Source: Sphingomonas sp. PP-CC-1A-547
GTDB lineage: Bacteria; Pseudomonadota; Alphaproteobacteria; Sphingomonadales; Sphingomonadaceae
Assembly (NCBI RefSeq): GCF_003610375.1
Contig: NZ_RAPZ01000010.1
Coordinates: forward strand, 842,161-906,160
Direction: 5' to 3'
DNA: 64,000 nt
The first letter of the stretch is position 1; each line of letters opens with the position of its first letter. This document shows, one piece after another, positions 17,574-25,496 of the stretch. The notes beneath the pieces were generated by a model, which did not search any database, had not been told where the DNA came from, and was given only the letters and a program-made list of their open reading frames with translations. The translations under genes were made by a program, and so were the position numbers.

Positions 17574-18724
17574 ACCGCACGATCTTGCGCGCGATCGCGC
17601 CTGCCGCTGCCGCCTTGGCATTCGCAGGCTGTGGCCCCTCCCCCGACCCGGCGCCCGCTGCCAACGCGGTGGCGAACGAGGACCCCGAGAAGGCTTCCGG
17701 CGATCCCACGGTCGCGACCCTGACGGCACAGCAGATCGCCGACGCCGGTATCGAGGTCACGCGCCCTACCGTCGGCGGCGTCGCCGGCGCGATCGAATTG
17801 CCCGCGACGATCGAGGGCGATCCGCAGGGCGTCCAGGTCGTGGCAGCGCCGATCGGCGGCCGGCTGGTCTCGCTCACCCGCAACCTGGGCCAGTCCATCG
17901 GTCGCGGCGAGACGCTGGCGATCATCGAGAGCCGCGAGGCAGCGTCTCTCAACGCCGAGGTCGAGGCGGCCGGTGCGCGGTCCGCGCTCGCCCAATCGAA
18001 CCTACACCGCGAACAGCGATTGTTCGCCGAACGCGTATCACCCGAGCAGGACCTGGTCGCCGCCCGCACCGCCGCGACCGAAGCCAACATCGCACTTCGT
18101 CTCGCGCGGCAGCAGTTGTCGGCCACGGGTGGCGGAGGCGGTGCACTCAACCGGATCGCAGTACGCGCGCCGATCGCGGGCCAGGTGATCGCCCGGTCGG
18201 CTACGCTCGGGCAGCAGGTCGCCGCCGATGCCGAAATCTTCCGCGTCGCCAACCTCGCCAAGGTGTCGGTGACGATGTCGCTCGTGCCAGCTGACGCGGG
18301 CCGAGTAAGGCCGGGTGCACGCGTCGAAGTCACGTCCGCCGGCCGCCGCCAGGATGGCCGCGTGACCTTCGTCTCGCCGATCCTCGACGAGACCACGCGG
18401 CTCGTCCCCGTGATCGCGACGATCGACAACACGGGCGGCGTCTGGCGCGTCGGCGAGAATGTCGGCGTGTCGGTGCTGCTTCCCGCCAGCGGGGACCGCG
18501 GCGTCGCCGTGCCGTCGGCCGCCGTGCAGATGATCGGTGACCGGCCGCATGTCTTCGTCCGTACTGCGAGCGGGTTCCGTGCGACGCCGGTGACGTTCGG
18601 ACGCACCAATGGGGGCGCCGTCACCGTGACAGCCGGCCTGACCGGCGAGGAGCGCATCGCCTCCACCAACTCGTTCACGCTCAAGGCCGAACTCGGCAAG
18701 GGCGCGGCGAAGGACGAGGACTAG
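17570..18724 (+). CDS. czcB: RND efflux membrane-fusion lipoprotein (CzcB-like)
   Basis: A 384-residue periplasmic adaptor linking CzcA to CzcC. The N-terminal lipobox AFAGC with Cys21 makes it a lipoprotein. It contains a barrel-sandwich (lipoyl-like) domain, an alpha-helical hairpin (about residues 115-170) and beta-barrel segments (VSVTMSLVPADAGRVRPGARVEV). The extended His-rich metal-binding N-terminus of some CzcB proteins is absent. That role could be taken by the small His-rich protein upstream, which is inference. Confidence 0.9.
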   Translation: MNRTILRAIAPAAAALAFAGCGPSPDPAPAANAVANEDPEKASGDPTVATLTAQQIADAGIEVTRPTVGGVAGAIELPATIEGDPQGVQVVAAPIGGRLVSLTRNLGQSIGRGETLAIIESREAASLNAEVEAAGARSALAQSNLHREQRLFAERVSPEQDLVAARTAATEANIALRLARQQLSATGGGGGALNRIAVRAPIAGQVIARSATLGQQVAADAEIFRVANLAKVSVTMSLVPADAGRVRPGARVEVTSAGRRQDGRVTFVSPILDETTRLVPVIATIDNTGGVWRVGENVGVSVLLPASGDRGVAVPSAAVQMIGDRPHVFVRTASGFRATPVTFGRTNGGAVTVTAGLTGEERIASTNSFTLKAELGKGAAKDED

Positions 18725-18727
18725 GCC

Positions 18728-21700
18728 ATGCTCTCGCGTATCGTAACGCTCGCCGTCGAGAAGCGCTGGCTCGTCCTGCTGCTGACGCTCGCCGCCGCGC
18801 TCGCCGGGGTCTTCGCGATCCAGCGGCTGCCGATCGACGCCGTCCCGGACATCACCAACAACCAGGTCCAGATCAACGTCCGCGCGCCTGCGCTCTCGCC
18901 CGACCAGATCGAGAAGCAGGTCGCCTTCACCGTCGAGACCGCGCTCGCCGGCATCCCCGGCCTAGACTACACGCGCTCGCTCAGCCGCAACGGCTTCGCG
19001 CAGGTCACTGCGGTGTTCGACGAGAAGACCGATATCTACTTCGCGCGGTCGCAGGTGGCGGAGCGGCTGCGGACCGCCGAGGAGGACCTGCCGGACAACG
19101 TGGTGCCCGAGATGGGGCCCATCGCCACCGGGCTCGGCGACATCTTCATGTGGACAGTCGAATATCGCGAGCTCGACCAGGTCCGCCACCGCAACGGCGA
19201 GCCCGGCTTGCAGAAGGACGGCAGCTATATAACGCCGGAAGGCGACCACCTCGTCAGCGAACCCGACAAGGCGACGTATCTGCGCACCGTGCAGGACTGG
19301 ATCGTCACCCCGCAGCTGAAAAGCACCGCCGGTCTTGCGGGAGTCGACAGCCTCGGCGGCTATACCAAGCAGTATCTCGTCGTCCCCGATATCCAGCGGA
19401 TGGCGGCAATGAAGATCACGCTCCAGGATCTCGCCACCGCGCTCGAACGCAACAACACCAGCGCAGGCGCCGGCATCGTCGACCGCAACGGCGAGGGCCT
19501 TGCGGTCCGAGCTGACGGCCGGATCCGCAACGCCGACGAGCTCGCGCGCACCGTGGTCGCGACGCGCGAGAGCGTGCCGATCCTGCTCAGCCAGATCGCC
19601 ACCGTCCGCACGGGCCAGGCATTGCGGATGGGTTCGGCGTCGGAGAACGGCCACGAGGTCGTCGTCGGCACCGCGGTCATGCGGATCGGCGAGAACAGCC
19701 GCACCGTCTCTACGGGCGTCGACATGCGGCTGGGGGAGATCGGCCGGGCGCTTCCCATCGACGTCGTGGTGAAGCCAGTGCTCAACCGCACCGAGCTCGT
19801 CAATTCGACGATCGCGACCGTCGCCCGCAACCTCGCCGAGGGCGCGGTGCTGGTCATCGTCGTGCTGTTCGTGCTGCTCGGCAATTTCCGCGCGGCGTTG
19901 ATCGCCGCGCTGGTGATCCCGATCACGATGCTACTGACGAGCATCGGCATGCTGAAGGCCGGGGTGTCGGCGAACCTGATGAGTCTCGGCGCGCTCGACT
20001 TCGGGCTGATCGTCGACGGGGCCGTGATCATCGTCGAGAACGCGCTTCGCCGCCTGAGCGACGCGCAACATGGCCGTAGCGAGCCATTGCCCCTGCGACA
20101 AAGGCTCGACCTCGTCACGGCATCGGCGCGCGAGATGATCCGCCCTTCGGTCTACGGCCAGGCGATCATCATCCTCGTCTACGCGCCGCTGCTCACCTTC
20201 ACCGGCGTCGAGGGCAAGATGTTCGAGCCGATGGCGCTGACCGTCATCATCGCGCTCGTCTTCGCCTTCATCCTGTCGATGACGTTTGTCCCCGCAGCGA
20301 TCGCGGTCACGCTCAGCCGGCGCGTCGACGAGAAGGAAAGCCGGATCATCGGCTGGCTGCGTCGGCACTACGAACCGGGTCTCGGCAACGCGATGCGCCG
20401 CCCGAGCATCACGCTGGGCATCGCCGTCGGCGCGCTCGCGCTGGCGGGCGTCGGCTTCACCACGCTCGGGCAGGAGTTCCTGCCGCAGCTCGACGAGGGC
20501 AACATCCTCGTCCAGGCGGTCCGCATCCCCGGCACCTCGGTCGACCAGAGCCAGGCGATGCAGTTCCAGGTCGAGAAGGTCCTTGCCCGCCATCCCGAAG
20601 TCCGCTTCGCCTTCTCGCGCACCGGCACGTCCGAGATCGCGAGCGATCCGATGCCGCCCAACGCCACCGACACCTTCGTCATCCTCAAGCCGAGGGTCGA
20701 GTGGCCAGACCCGAGCCTCCCGAAGGAAAAGCTGGTCGCAAGGATGGAGAAGCAGCTCTCGACGCTGCCCGGCAACGCGTACGAGATCACGCAGCCGATC
20801 CAGATGCGCTTCAACGAACTGATCGCGGGCGTGCGCGGCGACATTGCGGTCAAGGTGTTCGGCGACGACTTCGGCGGCATGAACGCCGCCGCCGACCGTA
20901 TCGCCGACATCCTGCGCAAGACCCGCGGCGCGGTCGACGTCCGCGTCGAGCAGACAGAAGGCCTGCCGATGCTCGACATCCGCCCGAACCGCATGGCAAT
21001 GTCACGCATCGGCGTCACCGCGGGCGACGTGCAGGACACCGTCGCCGCCGCAATCGGCGGGCGCGAGGCCGGCATGATCTTCGAGGGCGATCGACGTTTC
21101 CCCGTCGTGATCCGCCTGTCCGAAGCGTCGCGATCGGACCTTACCCAGGTCGCGCAAATCCCCGTCCCGACCTCGGCAGGCGGGTTCGTGCCGCTGTCGA
21201 CCGTCGCCGACATCGCCGTCGTCGATGGACCCAACCAGATCAGCCGTGAGAACGGCAAGCGCCGCGTGGTCGTCCAGGCCAACGTCCGCGACCGTGACGT
21301 CGCCGGCGTGGTCGCCGACGCACGCGCCGCGATCGACGCGCAGGTGACGATGCCGCCCGGAACCTATGTCGAATGGGGCGGACAATTCGAGAACCTAGCC
21401 TCCGCGCGCGACCGCCTGATGCTCGTCGTGCCGGTCTGCTTCGCGGTTATTATGCTGCTGCTCTACGGCGCGCTCGGCTCGGTCCGCGATGCGGCGATCG
21501 TGTTCACCGGCGTGCCGCTCGCGCTCGTCGGCGGCGTGCTTGCGCTCGTGGCTCGCGGGATGCCGTTCTCCGTCTCGGCTGCGGTCGGGTTCATCGCGCT
21601 CTCGGGGATCGCCGTGCTCAACGGGCTGGTGATGGTCTCGTCGATCCACGACCTGATGGCACGCGGCATGGACAGGGCACGCGCCGCGCACGAAGGTGCG

Positions 21701-21952
21701 TTGGCACGGCTGCGGCCGGTCGCGATGACCGCGCTCGTCGCCAGCCTCGGTTTCGTACCGATGGCTCTGGGACATGGAGCTGGCGCCGAGGTTCAGAAAC
21801 CGCTGGCGACCGTGGTTATCGGCGGCCTGATCTCGGCCACGTTGCTGACGCTGTTCGTCCTGCCGACGCTCTATGCCCGCTTCGGCGGCTGGACGGCGAG
21901 ATTAAAAGGTTCGGATGCTCCGACGGTGCGAACGCAGACATCATCGGGATAG
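18728..21952 (+). CDS. czcA: Heavy-metal RND efflux pump (CzcA-like)
   Basis: A 1074-residue inner-membrane proton/metal antiporter with the normal 12-TM, two-loop RND layout. The TM4 signature DFGLIVDGAVIIVENALRR (from about residue 424) keeps the Asp, Asp and Glu of the divalent-cation class (Co/Zn/Cd/Ni) of heavy-metal RND pumps. The N-terminal RLPIDAVPDITNNQVQI is also typical. It completes a four-gene operon starting at 15923. No merR- or czcD-type gene is adjacent; a CDF exporter occurs at 59.8 kb. Confidence 0.94.
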   Translation: MLSRIVTLAVEKRWLVLLLTLAAALAGVFAIQRLPIDAVPDITNNQVQINVRAPALSPDQIEKQVAFTVETALAGIPGLDYTRSLSRNGFAQVTAVFDEKTDIYFARSQVAERLRTAEEDLPDNVVPEMGPIATGLGDIFMWTVEYRELDQVRHRNGEPGLQKDGSYITPEGDHLVSEPDKATYLRTVQDWIVTPQLKSTAGLAGVDSLGGYTKQYLVVPDIQRMAAMKITLQDLATALERNNTSAGAGIVDRNGEGLAVRADGRIRNADELARTVVATRESVPILLSQIATVRTGQALRMGSASENGHEVVVGTAVMRIGENSRTVSTGVDMRLGEIGRALPIDVVVKPVLNRTELVNSTIATVARNLAEGAVLVIVVLFVLLGNFRAALIAALVIPITMLLTSIGMLKAGVSANLMSLGALDFGLIVDGAVIIVENALRRLSDAQHGRSEPLPLRQRLDLVTASAREMIRPSVYGQAIIILVYAPLLTFTGVEGKMFEPMALTVIIALVFAFILSMTFVPAAIAVTLSRRVDEKESRIIGWLRRHYEPGLGNAMRRPSITLGIAVGALALAGVGFTTLGQEFLPQLDEGNILVQAVRIPGTSVDQSQAMQFQVEKVLARHPEVRFAFSRTGTSEIASDPMPPNATDTFVILKPRVEWPDPSLPKEKLVARMEKQLSTLPGNAYEITQPIQMRFNELIAGVRGDIAVKVFGDDFGGMNAAADRIADILRKTRGAVDVRVEQTEGLPMLDIRPNRMAMSRIGVTAGDVQDTVAAAIGGREAGMIFEGDRRFPVVIRLSEASRSDLTQVAQIPVPTSAGGFVPLSTVADIAVVDGPNQISRENGKRRVVVQANVRDRDVAGVVADARAAIDAQVTMPPGTYVEWGGQFENLASARDRLMLVVPVCFAVIMLLLYGALGSVRDAAIVFTGVPLALVGGVLALVARGMPFSVSAAVGFIALSGIAVLNGLVMVSSIHDLMARGMDRARAAHEGALARLRPVAMTALVASLGFVPMALGHGAGAEVQKPLATVVIGGLISATLLTLFVLPTLYARFGGWTARLKGSDAPTVRTQTSSG

Positions 21953-22185
21953 CTCTGCTCGCAATCTAGTCGCCGAGTTGCGGGATGAGGTCGGGCTCGG
22001 CGACGACGAGATCGCGGTAGACGCCGAACTGCGCCTGTTCCCGACACTGGCACGACGTCACCGCCGCGTTCCAGCGTGTAAAGTACCGTCCGCACTCGCG
22101 CGCCTGGCCAACGCACAATGCCTGCGCAATTCTCGGCGGACAAAGTCTTCGTGCGGTCTGATCCAGACCAAATGGAAGGCGTTCG

Positions 22186-22839
22186 ATGAAGATCACATAC
22201 CTGGTCACGAGCATATGCGCGGCGATATCTCTACCTGCCGTGGCGCAAGTCCAGCAGCACGCACCGGAACCAACACAGATGGAGTCCCAGGACACGCCTG
22301 CTGAGCCGACATTCAGCGGCTTCAAGATCGGTGCTGATACCGACTGGAGACGAACGACGGTTCACTATGACCTGCCGCTCATCTCCTCGGCCATCGATCG
22401 CAGGAAAGACGACGTTGGGTATAGCCTGCATTTGGGCTACGATAACCAAATGAGTCAACGCTTCGTCGTAGGGTCCGAAGTTGCGATTGGACGCAGCGAT
22501 ACCAATCTGTCGGCAGACGGTGCATTGGGCGTCTACACGCTGAAACCGCGCTGGTCGCTCGATGTTTCGAGCCGTGCAGGATTCCTCGTCGAACCACAGA
22601 TACTGCTGTACGGCCGCGTCGGCTATAGTTTGCTCCGGGTTCGCGAAAAGACCGATTTTCGCGCCGTCACGACCAGCGACGTGAAAGCCAAAGGTACCGA
22701 GAATGGCTTCCTGTTTGGCGGCGGCATCGAGACGGCCGTGTATTCCGGACTGTTCTTGCGGGCCGAATATGACAAGATCGACTATGGAAATGGTCTGACG
22801 ACATCGAAGGTCTTGTTCGGCATCAACGCCGGCTTCTGA
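22186..22839 (+). CDS. Outer-membrane beta-barrel protein (porin-like, OmpA-barrel type)
   Basis: A 217-residue protein. The signal peptide MKITYLVTSICAAISLPAVA is followed by a Pro/Gln linker and alternating amphipathic strands ending in Phe (VLFGINAGF), which fits an 8-stranded outer-membrane barrel. It resembles the small surface-antigen/porin family of Alphaproteobacteria. No enzymatic role is visible. A 17-bp stem-loop follows the stop. Codon choice looks less GC-biased than its neighbours, which may point to a different history. Confidence 0.75.
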   Translation: MKITYLVTSICAAISLPAVAQVQQHAPEPTQMESQDTPAEPTFSGFKIGADTDWRRTTVHYDLPLISSAIDRRKDDVGYSLHLGYDNQMSQRFVVGSEVAIGRSDTNLSADGALGVYTLKPRWSLDVSSRAGFLVEPQILLYGRVGYSLLRVREKTDFRAVTTSDVKAKGTENGFLFGGGIETAVYSGLFLRAEYDKIDYGNGLTTSKVLFGINAGF

Positions 22840-22854
22840 TCCTCGTGCAACTAC

Positions 22855-22899
22855 CCGTCGGCCATTGGTGACGCTGTTTCAATCACCAATGGCCGACGG
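22855..22899 (+). terminator. Long stem-loop after the beta-barrel gene
   Basis: A perfect 17-bp stem, CCGTCGGCCATTGGTGA with its complement, around an 11-nt loop, beginning 16 bases after the stop. There is no U-tract. It lies between two convergent genes and may serve both. Confidence 0.6.
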
Positions 22900-22919
22900 A
22901 AGAGGCTCATCGTGGCGGA

Positions 22920-23282
22920 TCAGGCACACGTCCTTCGTCGCGCGCCGGGGCGGTCATGCTTCCGCTGACGCTCGCAGTTCCGGATCCGGCTGTCGGTCAT
23001 GTCCTGCATCGTCTTGTTGATCTCGGTGGCGAGGCGAGCCCGTTCCAAGGCCTCGACACCCTGCGCGTCACGGCGTTGCTGTTGAGTCAGCATGCACCCC
23101 GTATAGTCCGGGGACCCATACGCCGCGCCAAAGCTGGCACAGGTATCGATATCCTGCGCCAGAGATACACGGCGCCGCTCCTCGAGCGTTGCACAACCGT
23201 TCAAGCCGACGACCAGTAAAATACTGGTCACGATCGGCACCAATATGCGCAGGATTGGCGTCAGAAAATACAATGTCACCAT
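22920..23282 (-). CDS. Small Cys-containing lipoprotein, unknown function
   Basis: A protein of about 120 residues with a hydrophobic signal and lipobox GLNGC (Cys30). The mature part is mostly helical and charged (LEERRRVSLAQDIDTC, ASFGAAYGSPDYTGCMLTQQQRRD), with four further Cys residues that could form disulfides. Similar small lipoproteins with the TCxxFG and YxxCM spacing are common in sphingomonads, but I know of no assigned function. The start at 23282 is taken at the Met that opens the signal; an upstream extension is possible. Confidence 0.65.
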   Translation of the reverse strand: MVTLYFLTPILRILVPIVTSILLVVGLNGCATLEERRRVSLAQDIDTCASFGAAYGSPDYTGCMLTQQQRRDAQGVEALERARLATEINKTMQDMTDSRIRNCERQRKHDRPGARRRTCA

Positions 23283-23388
23283 AGATACCCCGGATGTCTG
23301 CCGACGGCGTGTCCAGATCAGGTCTGATCTTGCCGATGCGGTCAGATGCGGGGCGAACATTGCGTGTGTATGGCTCGGCCAAGCACCG

Positions 23389-24708
23389 TTATCGATCGAG
23401 AAACTCGACCCGCACCACCGTGCCGTTCACCGGTGCCGCGAGGATCGACACGCGTCCGCCGTGCAGTTCGACCACCTGCCGCACCAGGTTCAGGCCGAGG
23501 CCTGCGCCCGTGGATCTCGGCTTCAGGCGGTGGAAGGGCTCGAACACGCGCTCGCGTTCCTCGATCGGTATGCCGATGCCGTCGTCCTCGACTTCGAACC
23601 CATGGCCCAGCACGCGGACGATCACGTGACGGCCACCATGCTCGATCGCATTCTGCACCAAATTCGTCAGCACGCGCTCGATCGGCCCCGCGTCGCCGCA
23701 GATCGTGCACGGTCCGACGACCACCACTTCGATCGTGCGATCGGCGGCGATCAGTAGCGGCGCGAGTTCGGCGGCGGCTCGTCTCACCAGAGATACGAGA
23801 TCGACATCGGCCTGCTCGCGGGCGACATCCAGCCGCTGGAGATCGAGCAGTTGCTCGGCAAGATTGGCGAGCCGGTGCACGTCGTTGCCAAGATTGCGCG
23901 TCGCCGCCTCCTCCGCGCCGTCGACCTTGATCCGCAGGATGGCGATCGGCGTGCGCAACTCATGTGCGGCCGAGGCGATAAACCGCCGTTGCCGCTCATA
24001 TCCTTCGTCGAGGCGTCGCAGAACGTCGTTGACCGCGCGAACCAGCGGCAGGATCTCGATCGGCACCTGGTGTTCCCCCAGCCGCCAGCCGCGGCGATGG
24101 GCATCGATCCGTCCCGCCTCCTCTGCGATCCGGTTCACCCCCGCGAGCGATCGCCTGACGATCCACGGCGTGACCACCAGCGAGACCAGCGCCAGCAGGA
24201 CGATGACCAGGATGCTGAAGAGATTGAACGCGACAAGTAGCGAGACCGTCAGCTCGGTCAGCTTGCCGTGCGCAAGGATCGTCAGCTTGCCCGCCGGCGA
24301 AACCTCCTGTCGAATGACCGCGGACAACCCATAGGGTGGCGCCCGGTCCCGGATCTGCATGTAGGAAAGCCGGTGCAGCGCACCACCGAAATGCGCGTAT
24401 GGCGGCGGTATCTGGCCAAGCGTGACGTTGCGCCCGCGATCGTCTTCAGCGACGAACCAGAGACCGGGCGTTTCCGCGCGCAATCGCGCCAGTTCCGGTG
24501 TCGGGCGCACCGTCATTCGGCCATCGGCGTGGCGAACGATCGACTGCGCGATGACGCCGGTGATCGTCTCCTCGGTATACGCGACGTTGCTGCTCATCCG
24601 CATGAACACGAGGAGGATCACCGAGAGCGTGATGGTCAGCGTCGCGAACTGGATCAGCATCGGTTTGACGATCAGCGCGCGCTTCAGCGACGGTGGCCGC
24701 GCGTTCAC
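23389..24708 (-). CDS. Sensor histidine kinase
   Basis: A 439-residue membrane kinase. TM1 spans about residues 17-37, a periplasmic sensor about 38-153 and TM2 about 154-181. HAMP runs to about 235. HisKA carries His249 in ASAAHELRTP. The ATPase domain has the N box NLVQNAIEHG (349-358), G1 DDGIGIP and G2 GAGLGLNLV, so it looks fully active. Its GTG start overlaps the stop of the upstream response regulator (GTGA). That regulator is disrupted, so the kinase may have lost its cognate output. The stimulus is unknown; two nearby loci concern metals and the envelope. Confidence 0.9.
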   Translation of the reverse strand: MNARPPSLKRALIVKPMLIQFATLTITLSVILLVFMRMSSNVAYTEETITGVIAQSIVRHADGRMTVRPTPELARLRAETPGLWFVAEDDRGRNVTLGQIPPPYAHFGGALHRLSYMQIRDRAPPYGLSAVIRQEVSPAGKLTILAHGKLTELTVSLLVAFNLFSILVIVLLALVSLVVTPWIVRRSLAGVNRIAEEAGRIDAHRRGWRLGEHQVPIEILPLVRAVNDVLRRLDEGYERQRRFIASAAHELRTPIAILRIKVDGAEEAATRNLGNDVHRLANLAEQLLDLQRLDVAREQADVDLVSLVRRAAAELAPLLIAADRTIEVVVVGPCTICGDAGPIERVLTNLVQNAIEHGGRHVIVRVLGHGFEVEDDGIGIPIEERERVFEPFHRLKPRSTGAGLGLNLVRQVVELHGGRVSILAAPVNGTVVRVEFLDR

Positions 24709-25339
24709 GACGCCGCCTTCAACAAATAGCCGACGCCTCTGATCGCGTGGATCTCGACTCCCGCACCCGCTTCGGCCAGCTTTCGACGGAGACGCGATAC
24801 GTGGGAGTCGAGCGTGTTCGACTGTACCTCGTCATCGAACCCGTAGACCGCGTGCTCCAGCGTCTCCCGCAGCACCGTTCTGCCGCGACGCTTGACCAAG
24901 GTCGCAAGGACGCGAAGTTCGCGCCGGACGAGGTCGAGCCTGACGCCTGCAACGACGGCCTCGTCGTTGGCGACATCGAAGAAGAGCCCGCCCACCCGGA
25001 TTTCCTCAGCGGCCAAGTCCGCGGGGCGACGCCTGACCGCGCGAATGCGTGCGAACATTTCATCGAGTGCGAACGGCTTGATGAGATTTCCCCGCGCGCA
25101 CTCAGCACGATGATGGAAAGTCCGGGATTGCCGGCTCGCAGCGACGGGACCAGCGAGAGCCCGTCGCCGTCCGGCAGGGTCCTGTCCAGCAGGATCAGAT
25201 CATACGCAACCGACCGCGCCGCCTCCCGGGCCATCGTCAACCGATCGACGTGATCGACGACAAAACGTTCTCGGGTGAGAGAACGACACAATGCCGCAGC
25301 GAATTCAGCCTCGTCTTCGACGATCAGGATTCTCACCAA
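24705..25339 (-). pseudogene. Two-component response regulator (OmpR/PhoB family), broken by frame-disrupting deletion
   Basis: The N-terminal receiver half reads in one frame from 25339 or 25336: VRILIVEDEAEF, phosphoacceptor Asp in LILLDRTLPDGDG, then IIVLSARGEIS. The remainder reads in another frame from about 25085 down: LIKPFALDEMFARIRAVRRR, then a complete winged-helix DNA-binding domain ending LRRKLAEAGAGVEIHAIRGVGYLL. Between GEIS and LIKPF an intact regulator has about 14 residues (the DRVxGLxxGADDY stretch), which are missing. The change is therefore a deletion of roughly 40-45 bases that also breaks the frame, not a single-base slip. Either a real pseudogene or an assembly error is possible. 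A GTG at 25058 could express the DNA-binding domain alone. Confidence 0.8.
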
Positions 25340-25496
25340 GGGACCTTATGAAGACGGGCTGCGACGCCGAACCGCCGCTCTACGCGTTCCCACCAGAAGA
25401 TCGCGCATCAACCTCCGATATGGTCCTGGTGTATTGCAGCAGCATTGCGCTCGCCGTGACGGCCCGGTTCAAACAACATCAGGCAACAAACCCGTT

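Noticed and set aside
17368..18699. 443-codon minus-strand frame over czcB
   Set aside because: Thr/Ser/Pro/Arg-rich shadow of czcB without motifs.
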